A program made the translations under genes and the position numbers. Below, one piece after another: positions 1 to 10,570 of a stretch of DNA of 64,000 nt. The notes under the pieces were generated by a model that did not search any database, was not told the DNA's origin, and saw nothing but the letters and a program-made list of their open reading frames with translations. Source of the DNA: Siphonodentalium dalli (lineage: Eukaryota > Mollusca > Scaphopoda > Gadilida > Siphonodentaliidae); NCBI GenBank assembly GCA_032622095.1, contig CP136068.1:150425365-150489364 (forward strand). The letters run 5' to 3'. Every line of letters starts with the position of its first letter. Position 1 is the stretch's first letter.

Positions 1-877
1 TGCCTCTGTGTTTGTGCCTATTTTCGTTAGTGCAACGTAGATGGACACGAATTTAACTTTATTGAACAAATAAATAATTTTTGCAATGTCTGGTGTTGGT
101 GTCATGCACTGCTTTTCGAAATGGTATTAATCCGCGCGGTAATTTTGTTTGCGCGATGCCAAGTATCCCGGGAAGCACGCGCCTGTTCATCACAAGTGAA
201 ATATATGGAAATATGTAATGGCCTTTTAATGATATAATCGGGGTTTCATGTGATATAGTGATATAGTGATTTGAGAATGTGTCCTTCAACGTTTGAAGTG
301 ATTTTTTCCTTATCGTCATCTCAATTAGGCATAACAAATAGGATATATCTTTCAAATTGGCACGGGATGCATGATTTAATTGGCACGTGATGCATGGTTT
401 AATTCGCACGGGATGCAGCGGAATGCATGATTTAATTTTATTGTTAAATTGTGGTCTTTATGATGATAAAAATCCGTCTTTTTTTCCATGGGTGTGGAAA
501 TCCGGTACTTAAAAATTTAATGGTTACTGACTTTATTGGCACACACACATATATATATATTATATTAAACTTATAAATCTTATTTTAGAACCAATTTTGC
601 TAAAACTGAATAAATAATGGCTAGGACCTGTGAATTTTCAAGATTATCATCCATCAATCCTGTATGCCTACTGTCAGATAATGATATATCGATTTGAGAA
701 TGTTTCCTTCATTTGCACACTTGCATAGCGTTGATCGCTCATTAGGTAAAATATTGAGATATTCCTCTTTGCTACACGTTTGACGCAAAACTTATGAACT
801 GTTTGACCGTGTGCGTGTGTAGGCGGAATGGTCAAGTGACTGTCGTTGTCAAGGAAAACACACGTTACACGCTATAG
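1..877. other. AT-rich non-coding stretch
   Basis: No gene seen. The minus-strand open frame at 59-409 has no recognisable domain and crosses a short tandem repeat, so it was not called. The only structure noticed is the 23-bp repeat listed separately and a (TA)n run near 550. Confidence 0.5.
356..417 (+). repeat. Short tandem repeat, 23-bp unit, about 2.7 copies
   Basis: Units begin ATTGGCACGGGATGCATG, then ATTGGCACGTGATGCATG, then ATTCGCACGGGATGCA, at 356, 379 and 402. Copies differ by single bases. Confidence 0.8.
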
Positions 878-2237
878 ACTAGCCCAAGTCTTCTCGTTCT
901 AAAACCGGCTAAGATATTGGGATGGAGGAGCCGGTATTTAGTCCGAGTTCGTCCCGTATAGTCTCTTATGACACGACTTAAGCGTTATTGACCCGCTCAA
1001 ATAAAACCACAATTATATGAAATAAAATATCACAATTGCGACAATAAACGGATATTTTCAACAGAAGACATGCTATTTGATCTGAAATCCACATCAGTTG
1101 TGAATTGAAAGCGGTAATTTAATGCGAAAAGAGACATTTATCGCAATGTTTACAATTTTTTTAAAGTATGCGAACTCAGTTGACCTCGCGAACTGTGTTC
1201 GGCATTTTCCGTTGAAAATATTCCGTAGATTTTGGACTAACAACGCAAATTACGATGAATTCTCCATTGTAATCGTAATTATGTGTGTCAATAAATAAAA
1301 TATAAATAGATTAATTAAACATTGGAGATATAAATGTAATACATTAAATAAATTACGGGAATTACAACCCTCCCAAAGTTTAAAACAGTGTAAACACAAC
1401 GAGCATTAGAATAAATAATATGCCTTATATGGTGCTACATTTCACCCACATTTGGTGGACTTCCGCGAAATTAAGATATATACTAAGCGAACAGGGCAAT
1501 ATACTGCTCTTGTTAAGCACACAAAAAATCAAACAAAATTTGTATAAATTTTGAACCTTAAGTTTGAAAAGTCCCACTGAAACGGAAGAACTATATTTCG
1601 AAACTGTGTGATTCGGTTCTCCGATTATTTTATCAACACACAAGTCAAAATGCACATCACACGCATGGCAAGTCAGACGTAAGAGTTCTAATTTGCTCCA
1701 ATTTTGACAAGTTGCTTGCGAAAATTGTCAACAAAACTACCGTTCTGATCCTCCATTATGTCATTAAGTTTTTAGTGCGGGAATTGTTCTCAAAGCACAT
1801 AGGAAACTGGACTTTGGGGCGATCGGTTTTCGCCATTTTGTTCGGAAAACCCCGCGCTATATATAGAAACGGAAACTAGAATACCCAGCGGATTATGCCG
1901 AAGTTATTCGGAACAATTCGGCTTTCAGTTAAAACGTAAACAAACAGAGAAACAAAGCGATGTTTGTGGCAATCAACCGGAATATTCTATGTGTAATTTA
2001 ACATTAAAGTTAGATTATTATACACCATTGTGACCATAAGATGTCACCCTTTCCGATGTATATAGCATCACGTATTGATTTGCTAGGTTAATCGAGTAAA
2101 ATACACCACAGATTCCCGCCACAGATCCTGGTGGTAAGTCGTGTCATAAGAGACTATACGGGACGAACTCGGACTAAATACCGGCACCTCCATCCCAATA
2201 TCTTAGCCGGTTTTAGTACGAGGAGACTTGGGCTAGT
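878..2237. mobile_element. Non-autonomous DNA transposon with ~105-bp TIRs
   Basis: The left arm (878 to about 982) and right arm (about 2132-2237) are near-perfect reverse complements. The ends read ACTAGCCCAAGTC... and ...GACTTGGGCTAGT. Both sides are flanked by TATAG (873-877 and 2238-2242), a probable 5-bp target duplication. The 1.15-kb interior has no recognisable transposase; the minus-strand frame at 1425-1655 resembles nothing I know. A miniature cut-and-paste element is the simplest reading; superfamily not assigned. Confidence 0.8.
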
Positions 2238-2242
2238 TATAG

Positions 2243-5200
2243 ACGTGTGTGGCTGAACGTGTCTAACGACGCGTAGAACTCATGCCGATCATATGAACAA
2301 GAACTATACATCTTGAACTTCAAAGTCAGTTCGTATGTATATTGAAAACCGAGAAACATGGCACGACAATCGATATTATGTCTGTCAATTGCAGAATCTT
2401 AGTCGTCCATATAGAGATCCATCGTATTGTATTAGACTTATCAAATAATAATACACGTAGTTGAGTATTCATATAATATTGATATTTACTGTTTTGATAT
2501 ACTTGTTTTATTGTCCCCCAATACTTGCAATATATTCGACTTTAAAATTATATTATATATATGTTTTTATACTGCGCCCCTCCCCCCCCCCACACGGGTA
2601 TTATATATATGTGCTAATAAATATCAATCTATCACAAACCAGAAACGGTTAAATAGTAACTGTCACATCGTTTCGTTCTGTTGGGTACCCAGCTTTTATA
2701 ATATTTACACATGGGTAAGTTTTATGAAATATCACACAGAACGTGATTAATTAGTGAATGTCGTCATTTGTATTCGAAACGAACCTGTTAAAACCCATGA
2801 TGTCGAGCAATTAAAGCCCTCCTTATTTGAATTTTTAGGAGTTCCGGTGTAGCTGGGGCATCGGGGAAGGCTTAATAACTTGAAAAAGCGTGTGCACTGA
2901 TCACTTTTGTATATTATAGATATCAAATAAATTTCAAGTCAACCTGGGGCAATTTCTCTCCTGAAAACCAAGTCTGAAAGCAGCTAAGCTTCGTTTAAGC
3001 ATATTTTATTGCGGGGAGTAATTACCAGTTCGTGGACTTGGATCACAAGTTATTTCATCGAACAACAAATAATATAATTATCGGTATCGATCATGAATAC
3101 AGATATTCAAAACTGAACCTTTTCCTACTAGTGTTGAAACAATATATATAGTACAAAATTCACGCCAACATAGCTGTCGCTTCGCTCGTACTTTTGCGAT
3201 CTTCAATTTAGGTATGAATGCGAGAGATACAACGCAAAATGTAACATCAATCACGACTTCGATAATCAGTGGCTGGCACTTTGAAATACCTTAAAAATAA
3301 AATAATATTTCATTGAAAACTCTGGGTTTTTTTTCAGACTCAAAATATACCCTGCCTTAAAGTGATGTGAAACACTCCGGTTGGGTGAACAAATAGACAT
3401 GAAGGATAATCTTGCTCAAAGTATATAGTTTTACAAATATTAAATCCAAACTGACAACACACACCATCATTATTATATATTAATTAAATTTAGTGACTCT
3501 CGATGGCCAATCGTTTTCCTTAATTTATCGCCGATTGTTGCGTCCCGAATCGAGAAGTAAATATTTACAATTGAGCATTATTCAAATGATGTTTTCTGTG
3601 GAGTGGTGCAGTCGATTTTCTTGAGATTTTCGGCGATGTAGTAGAATGCCGCATTCCTCCAGTTGGCATACTGTCTGAATACTAACGAAACAGTTAAACG
3701 CATCCGAACAAGTCCATAATATGTCTTTAACAGTGACCATGAACAACACACAGCATAACTCAATTACCCTGTACCCGAGCGACCATTCTTATTTGTCCAG
3801 TCATATAGTCCACGAGAACGTCAGTATATATATATACATGGTTTGCTTAACCACGTCACAACATTTTCAGTCACAGTCCCAAACGCAATTAAAGCGAGAG
3901 TTGTGTATTTTCCCCGATTTCTGTCGAAGCAATATTTACAATGCGGTCTCAATATGGTTAAATTTACTAATTATACTATTTGTGGTAAACTCAGAACTTA
4001 AATCAATTAAAGCTGCACATAGTGTTTGGAACATTGAATCTGCAAACCTTAAATATTACACACCATCGACCACTTTAGCTGTTTCATATGGGAAATTTAA
4101 AGTTATTCTGAAGACAATAAATAAACTATTGTTTTTTTATCACCATTGTTGTAGCTAAAGAAAGTCAATTTTCTGGCAAAAATATGTCAAGGTAGTACAG
4201 AGTATCGCTGATTCGTCTTGCTTTTAAGTTAAACGGTGTTTGTTAAAATTGTCCGAACACATTGTGTGCCTTTAAATATTTTCTAATTGCATGTCACAGG
4301 TAAGAAAGTCGACCATGGTATGGAAGAACGAAACTGTTCCATGTCTTGCATTGAGAGCATGAATGCGTGAATGTATTTGGTCTTTTCCTCCGTTGTTATT
4401 CTTCTGTTTATAAAACCCCCAAATATTTCATCTTAAATATATGCAGTCAATCGTATTTATTTCGTTTGCTGCCATTTATCGCGAAAAAAAACACAGTAAA
4501 GGTCGATTTATGGGCTATCAAGTTGTTTCTTTATAGATCGCGACAGCGCTAATTCGCACGACAGTATATACATATATTGTGATATGCAATTTGCCGTTAC
4601 CCCGGTCACGTTTAAGTCTGTTTGAGTGCTGGTGCGCTGAATATAATTTATTTCAGAATCAGAATTTATTCTTCAATCGCTAGGCGTAATTGAGATGGAT
4701 GCGCAATAAACTCAATTCAAGGACATCCCCTTATTTAATTTAGACTTAATCACCTGTTGACGTCAAACCAAATGTAGCTACCGGTACACTAAAAGTCGTG
4801 GCAAAGATAATCTGGGCTGTATTTTGGTATACCGATTGTAATCGGTAATTAATTTCGATACCGCTAGCGTTATTGGTTACCGACATAATCAGTGACTTTT
4901 GCCTCTCCCCATCAATGGGATCATATTATTTTCAAAACGTCCGAGTCTGGGAAGCTGGGCTAACAACTACATGTAATTTGTGAATATGCAAGTTGCATTT
5001 TCAATATATAGCTGGTATATATACCTGTAAACTGTTAACTGGTGAAACAGAATGTTGTGAGAAAAAATGATTGAGAGTCAGATTGTGAAACTGAACAGAT
5101 GGTGAAACTGAAAGTGGAAAAATCAGACAAATTCACATTTGGAGTGACTGACACTTCACCTACCAGTGTTTCTTCCTTTTAGTAAATTTTATAACCGATA

Positions 5201-6082
5201 GCTGGTTAGTCGTTCTCTGTGTTGTGTCGCTTTGTTTAGCGTGACATTTGCTTGTTCAGAGCTCTTTTAAAAGAATTGATAGACAAAAATATCTGAAATG
5301 TGCGAGTAAACGCATATAGTTATTTTCCATCTGGAACTTCACAGTTTAATCTGGTTGAATTGCGAAACAGTAACTGTATGCCTATTATGATCATCAGATG
5401 TTTAACCCGTACCTTCAGCCATAGCTATATAAACATGTACACATATACACATATACCAGTTAATAACTGCACACATAATGTGGGAGATGATTTAGTCATT
5501 ATTGACCGAGGTCACTCCTGAAGTAGATTAAACATCGTAACACACTCCTTTGGACACACCACTGAAATAACTCCAATAGCCTACACATATTACAATTGAG
5601 ATCCGTTAAATTAATGATTTTATAGTCCGATTTTGTTGATTGTTGGCTTGGTGTTTTGAATTTCATTTTTAAAACAACCATAAAGGTAAATCATGAATCA
5701 ATATTAGATTACTACTGGGTCCTAAATATCCAAGGTCAAATTGACACCAAAATTAATCAAAATTTTCCAAGCCAAATTTCCTCTTACCAGGCAAAATAAA
5801 ATCGAACAATAGATGCAATTGCCACCAATTCGAACTACACAGGCGTCGTCGAAATCCATGGAATCATCCAGAAGTAATACGTCGGAAATTATGACAGTAC
5901 TCAGCTAAAACGTTATAACGAACGCTTTTTATTATACCGCTTTTGGGCGACGGGAGCATATAGTCGCTATTTATAAGCAATTTGCGACATATCAAAATGC
6001 AAAGGAAACCATATCTTTCTAACCTACAACTTGTAAATAATATTCATAAATGAAAATACAAAGTGAATTTGTGGACTACATG
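2243..6082. other. Non-coding AT-rich stretch, no gene recognised
   Basis: Several short open frames occur here, the longest at 3721-4158 on the plus strand (145 codons), but none shows a domain, compositional shift or credible splice context. There is a C-run at 2581-2591 and scattered (TA)n tracts. I see nothing else that can be supported. Confidence 0.45.
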
Positions 6083-6086
6083 CATG

Positions 6087-6298
6087 TGTAGCGGTCGTGT
6101 TGTAAATATAGGAGGCCAGTGACTTCTCTGATCGAGAGGTCTAGATCTCTTGGTCACGGTCGTTAGACGCTTTGTGTGATCACCGAAGTTAAGCAACGTT
6201 GAGCCCGGTGAGTACTTGGAATTGGTGACCGGCTTGGGATTCCGGGTGCTGCCAACTTTCGGTGCGACTCCCGCACTTCTCTCTCTCGTTCTGTTACA
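6087..6298 (+). repeat. 5' LTR of the 5S-bearing TRIM
   Basis: 212 bp, TGTAGC...GTTACA. It contains the 5S-like block at 6178-6253, roughly positions 92-167 of the LTR. Its partner at 6400-6611 is the same length. Confidence 0.92.
6178..6253 (+). promoter_or_regulatory. 5S rRNA-derived internal promoter region (5' LTR)
   Basis: Seventy-six bases follow the 3' two-thirds of 5S rRNA: GATCACCGAAGTTAAGCAAC (A-box region), then AGTACTTGGA (intermediate element), then GGTGACCGGCTTGGGATTCC and GGGTGCTG (C-box region and 3' stem). The 5' third of 5S is not recognisable, so this is not a functional 5S gene. In known 5S genes these boxes recruit TFIIIA and RNA polymerase III. Whether they work here is untested. 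Confidence 0.85.
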
Positions 6299-6299
6299 A

Positions 6300-6313
6300 T
6301 GGGGGCTCGTCCG
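6300..6313 (+). other. Primer-binding site, tRNA-Pro type
   Basis: TGGGGGCTCGTCCG begins one base after the left LTR. Fourteen bases are complementary to the conserved 3' end of tRNA-Pro including CCA; the match stops there. The same primer is used by murine gammaretroviruses, whereas plant Cassandra uses tRNA-Met. Confidence 0.85.
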
Positions 6314-6362
6314 CTCCTCGGAGTCTGTGTCATGATGCGACCGCTCTGGGGGAGGAATCGGG

Positions 6363-6380
6363 TGAGATTCGGTGAATCTC
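6363..6380 (+). other. Short hairpin in TRIM interior
   Basis: GAGATTC and GAATCTC form a perfect 7-bp stem around GGT, just before the polypurine tract. A structural role in packaging or dimerisation is possible but only inferred. Confidence 0.5.
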
Positions 6381-6399
6381 AAAAAGAATGGGGGAGTAA
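6381..6399 (+). other. Polypurine tract
   Basis: AAAAAGAATGGGGGAGTAA directly abuts the right LTR. It is purine-rich with a G5 core, the expected plus-strand priming site. Confidence 0.82.
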
Positions 6400-6611
6400 T
6401 GTAGCGGTCGCGTTGTAAACATAGAAGGCCAATTACTTCTCTGATTGAGAGGTCTAGATCACTTGGTCACGGTCGTTAGACGCTTTGTGTGATCACCGAA
6501 GTTAAGCAACGTCGAGCCCGGTTAATACTTGGAATTGGTGACCGGCTTGGGATTCCGGGTGCTGCCAACTTTCGGTGCCACTCCCGCACTTCTCTCTCTC
6601 GTTCTGTTACA
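6400..6611 (+). repeat. 3' LTR of the 5S-bearing TRIM
   Basis: 212 bp, TGTAGC...GTTACA, followed by the CATG target duplication at 6612-6615. Confidence 0.92.
6491..6566 (+). promoter_or_regulatory. 5S rRNA-derived internal promoter region (3' LTR)
   Basis: Second copy of the 5S-like block and the less diverged one: AAGCAACGTCGAGCCCGGTT is very close to the spiralian 5S sequence as I remember it. It has the same limits as the copy in the 5' LTR. Confidence 0.85.
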
Positions 6612-6615
6612 CATG

Positions 6616-7178
6616 CTCACACACGACAAAGAGCATTCTCCAATGACCATGCGTGTTATAGGCCTATATTTGAGACAGATATCTAATAATTTACTTTTAT
6701 GACCATTAACGGTTGTCAGCTCAACTATAGACTCAGCATTGAATATATTCTCAGTCACCCATTTATGGCATGCACGCTCAAACAACATGAACAAGTGACT
6801 ATATTGTTATATAACAGTTATATGGTAACTCTGATCATAGCAGTTTTACAACGGGTGCTCTTGTCTAGTTTATGGACAGCCTATAGATTTTTAGTATGTA
6901 CCTATGTACACTGCCTATATGATTTCACAATTAGCAGAAACCCAGCTTGCACACCAAGTTAGCTTGCATCCCTGTGATGTGGAACTCTGGCGATAAGTTT
7001 GGACGCCCCATAGATAACTTATGTACAATGCATCTGTGATTTCAGATATCCAGCGTACACATCATATTAACTTCCATCCTCACCGGGTGAATGATACCGC
7101 GGCGATCATTTGTGCGGTCTTTATGAGGAGTTTTGGGGACTGGACCCGGGAGGATTTTAAAGGGAAGGATTCCCTTTC
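6616..7178. other. Non-coding stretch
   Basis: No gene recognised. The open frames at 6489-6686 and 6699-6962 are chance frames, the first lying in the TRIM. Two weakly similar 35-bp blocks near 6940 and 7045 may be a decayed duplication. Confidence 0.4.
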
Positions 7179-7980
7179 CTACAACCCACTTTGATGTGAT
7201 TTTAGGGTTATGAGAATGGTAAACATAACAATGAGAATGAAAAAAAAAAGATCTAGACATGATGTTTTTTGTTTTTTTTTCTTTTTCTTTCTTTGAGGTG
7301 CTTCTGTTGTTTTTGTTGGGAGCTCCACTCCGTGTTGTCTCAGTAACTTATCGTTGGCTTCTTGTTGTTGTCGATACTTCAGACAGTCAGCCTGTCCCTC
7401 CGCTCTTAACCTTTCGGCCTCTGCCTGAGTCGCCAGCGCGCTTTTCACTACGTCTTCAAGGGTACGGGTGGAGCCGGTGCTGTTGTTGTTGCTGCTGTTG
7501 GTCGTGGTGGAGATGGGTGACTCCGGGCTGATGTATTCCGGAGTCATCGGATTGAATGAAGACTCTGTCTCCATCACGGCATCAGCAGCGGCCGTCTGGA
7601 TGACATCAGTCAGCATTCCAGCGGGGGGGGGGGGAGTGATGGTCTGGGCGTCTCTCAGACCTCTCCCGGGCTGGACTACCGGTAGCATCGTCGATGGAAT
7701 GCAGTCGACCTCGACCAACAGTCTTCGCAGCCGAGTGGGAAGAGACAGCCGGCCGATCAACAGCTGCCTTCTTCTTTCTCCACTCAGCCCTCCGAGCTGC
7801 GTCCCTGCGTCGACGTGAAGGGGTCTTCTTCCTCCTCGTCCCTGCTCCGGTGGTGACATCATTGATGACAGTCTTGAGCCCCTGGTGGTGTCCAGCTGCT
7901 CCAGTCCTGTACTCCACAGACAGACGCACGAAGCCTCCCTTAGCCTGCATGGTGTAGTGTCCAGCTAAGGGTATCCACAA
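7179..7980 (-). pseudogene. Transposon-type ORF with basic and C-terminal hydrophobic segments, frameshifted
   Basis: Two overlapping minus-strand frames (7980-7606 and 7862-7179) look like one protein of about 265 residues split at a G12 run (7623-7634). The first starts MWIPLAGHYTMQAKGGFVRL and leads into a strongly basic stretch (GTRRKKTPSRRRRDAARRAE) of a kind I associate with small ORFs in invertebrate retroelements. The second has a Ser/Asn-rich linker, a charged, probably helical segment (TLEDVVKSALATQAEAERLR) and a Lys-rich tract before a hydrophobic tail (LDLFFFILIVMFTILITL). The region is GC-richer than its surroundings, which favours real coding. The homopolymer could be an assembly error, in which case the gene may be intact. 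No enzyme domain is visible and the family is unassigned. Confidence 0.5.
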
Positions 7981-7989
7981 CGTGCAGTC

Positions 7990-8800
7990 TGTCCAAGGCC
8001 GCTAACAAAGCAGAGGGGATTTGTGCGGTCCTATATTGCAATTCCCTTGTATATGACTTAGCAATAATCATTTGTCGATCAGTAAAGTAACAGTGTTACG
8101 CATAGTGTTGTTATAGTTAAACCCACCGTCGTGTTATCCCTTTGTCCTGACACGGTTCTTATCCGACAGAATGCTCAAGCGATTTGATCACATGAGTGTT
8201 ATTTAGCGCCCATGGTCATTCTTTTAATTTCCACCAAAAATCATACACGTTCTTCTCAAATGATACGAGGAATCAAATCACGTGGGTTAAAAAGACGGCA
8301 GAATTGGTGCATTTAGGTCAGGAATGGAGAGTGGAGGAGCAAAAACATTGATATCAATGTTTTAGTCACCGATATCCACCAAAGTTAAATATAGTGATCT
8401 CCATAATTCGTTTTAAGCAATTTTGGCTTTCAAATTTCACAACTTCACAATCTAGCTTGACAAAATGGTGATCGAATTAAGTCACTTGAACAATTATATC
8501 TTCTTAATTGTCAGGGCATTCATAGAGTGAGCCATCAAAACAGATAAATAGAAGACAGCATTAAAAGTTTATTTGTCATTCTATTTAAGAGATACATATA
8601 TTCTTGCAAAATGAGGGACCTTGAACTGCCAGAAGATGGCATGTTAGAATGTCTCATGTATTATAATAAAATTGAGTCTTTCCTGTTCAAGATAATCTAA
8701 TCGTGTGATTTAATGACGTCAAATTGGTCCCGTTTTGCGTGAGAGTTGTGGGGGGGGGGGGGGGGGAGGGGGGGCACCCAATTTGTTTAGTCGCCGATTA
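7990..8800. other. Non-coding stretch with long G-run
   Basis: Nothing gene-like. An interrupted poly-G run lies at about 8750-8774, near the left edge of the next transposon. Confidence 0.45.
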
Positions 8801-8814
8801 CCACAAAACGCGAA

Positions 8815-9305
8815 TTTATAAATTATTACGGTCTTAAATGGCAGAAAGTGAAATATGCTGGAATCGTATCATTCAAATGGTATAGACAGTTGTGTCTAAA
8901 TGTAATTTGTAATCTGATTCCAAAAAAAACAATGTTGGTAACTCGACAAATAATTATTTCTGAACTAAAATGACAATTAAAAATGGCCACCATCAGAACA
9001 AAGTCTAGATTTTCGTTTACTGTTATATGTTGTTCTAAGACATTTGAATATTATGCATTTCCGTAATTTCGAACTGAACATGTTTGACATTTAACCCAAT
9101 TTATGCCCAAAATGACAAAAAAAACGTTAATTTTATAAATTATTGCGGTCTTAAACGGCAGAAAGTGAAGTATGCCGGAATTATATCCTTCAAATGGTTT
9201 AGACAGTTGTGTCTAAATGTAATTTGTATTCTGATTCCAAAAAACAATGTTGGCAACTCGACAAATAATTATTTCTGACCTAAAATGACAATTCAAAATG
9301 GCCAA
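8815..9305 (+). repeat. Left long TIR with internal duplication
   Basis: Contains two direct copies of the sub-repeat (about 8820-8985 and about 9130-9300) separated by a unique spacer. It matches 11075-11590 in inverted orientation. The open frame at 9084-9278 is a shadow of this repeat. Confidence 0.78.
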
Positions 9306-9865
9306 TGCGACACAATTTGCCATCATATAGCCAAAAAAATTCACAAAAAAGCCTTATTTATTATTGCAGTCAGTTCCACAATTGCAGAGTGGTGTGCAGG
9401 GTAACTCTGATTTTCTGCATGTACACCTTGCTGTTACACACCCCTTCTTGCACCCACAGTTGATTATTTCGATACATGATTTTGGAATGGGTACTAGTGA
9501 CATCATGGTTGGATCTATCGACCATTTTCTTCTTTCCATCTCATTGTCGAAGGATCCGGTAATGTTTGCACAGGAATGGTTACTTGTTTCCAAACTAAAA
9601 CCTGGTTCGTATCCCACCCAATTTCAAAAATTTGCATTGTCTCAAAATTCAAATTTGCTGCTCAAAATAGGCGCCTGGTGTGTTGTATAGTCCCAAGCAT
9701 GTTCTAAGAGCAATGCTCGCCATGTTTCGGAGGCATAAAATATATAACATTGCCGCTGTGCCGAACCTCATATATCCATATATATAAAGAGACCTTAAAA
9801 ATGTGAATATAGTGTCCTAAGTGCGACGTCGGAATACAGCGGCCATTCGAGCTTCCTTTTTTGGG

Positions 9866-9948
9866 GTTGCTTCGGTGGCCGTGTGGTATTGACGTCGGAC
9901 TTTGAGTCGCAAGGCGCGCTCGCCGTCGGGCCGGGGTTCGTATCCCAC
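9866..9948 (+). other. tRNA-like (class II) promoter segment, possible SINE head
   Basis: GGTGGCCGTGTGGTATTGAC resembles a tRNA-Ser/Leu A-box region, and GGTTCGTATCCC about 58 bases on resembles a B box, each with one departure from consensus. A full cloverleaf was not convincing. It sits inside the unrelated insertion in the CXC gene, and the B-box-like end coincides with gene sequence repeated at 9605, so part of the match may be coincidence. Confidence 0.35.
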
Positions 9949-10169
9949 CCAATTTCAAAAATTTGCATTGTCTCAAAATTCAAATTTGCCGCTTAAAACC
10001 TGGTAGTTTGTTCTCAAAAGGTGGTAATGAAATGAGTCACTGGTTGGTCCGAGTGAACATCCTGAATCTTGCATTGTTAAGTTTTGCATCGGAAACTCCA
10101 CACAACTTGCATACAAATGTTCAGCACTTTCAATTGTTTCAGTGGATTGTGCAATATTACATATACCCT

Positions 10170-10570
10170 TTAACCCTTTACCCAACAGAAGGGCCCTGTG
10201 CCAATGCATTCTCTTATATATGCGAGTCGACCATAGGTCGCCTCGCATATATAAGAGAATGCATTGGCTTAACACATTAAAAATTATAAAATTGTTAAAG
10301 AATGTAAGAAAAAATGGTAAAAAGTGTTAAAAAAAGATTTTTTTTTAGGCCAATGCATTCTCTTATATATGCGAGGCGACCTATGGTCGACTCGCATATA
10401 TAAGAGAATGCATTGGCACAGGGAATAACTGTAACCATCACAATGTGGTCAATGAACCGGTTCCAATGATATCCATATTTGTATGGTTCTATTGAGACAG
10501 ACCGAAGATATTTTAGGCTGTTGAAGCTTTATTTGGCCGGTTTTGGCCGGTTTGTTGGGTAAAGGGTTAA
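10170..10570 (-). mobile_element. TTAA-flanked double-palindrome MITE, copy 1 (piggyBac-like)
   Basis: The element at 10174-10566 starts CCCTTTACCCAACA and ends TGTTGGGTAAAGGG, flanked by TTAA at 10170-10173 and 10567-10570. A TTAA target with CCC...GGG ends is typical of piggyBac elements. Inside are two 69-bp near-perfect palindromes (10200-10268 and 10349-10417) separated by an AT-rich spacer. It carries no coding capacity and lies inside the CXC-domain gene. It is inverted relative to the copies at 40964 and 45594. Confidence 0.9.

Larger units (their letters stand above)
6087..6611 (+). mobile_element. TRIM (LTR retroelement in miniature) with 5S-derived LTRs
   Basis: This is a 525-bp element bounded by two 212-bp direct repeats that begin TGTAGCGG and end GTTACA, so each has the TG...CA termini of an LTR. 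The genomic target CATG is duplicated on both sides (6083-6086 and 6612-6615). One base after the left LTR lies a primer-binding site, and a polypurine tract abuts the right LTR. The 101-bp interior has no coding capacity, so mobilisation must have been in trans. The LTRs match at all but 11 of 212 positions by my count, with no indels. Each LTR contains a 5S rRNA-like block. This is the architecture of the plant Cassandra TRIMs, but with a tRNA-Pro primer site. Carried enzymes are absent, so the helper (probably Ty3/Gypsy-like) is inferred only. Confidence 0.92.

Noticed and set aside
3721-4158. 145-codon open frame as a gene
   Set aside because: No domain, composition matches the AT-rich background, no splice or promoter context.
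6178-6253. A functional 5S rRNA gene
   Set aside because: The 5' third of 5S is missing, box sequences carry changes, there is no T-run terminator after the block, and the same sequence sits within both LTRs of a TSD-flanked element.
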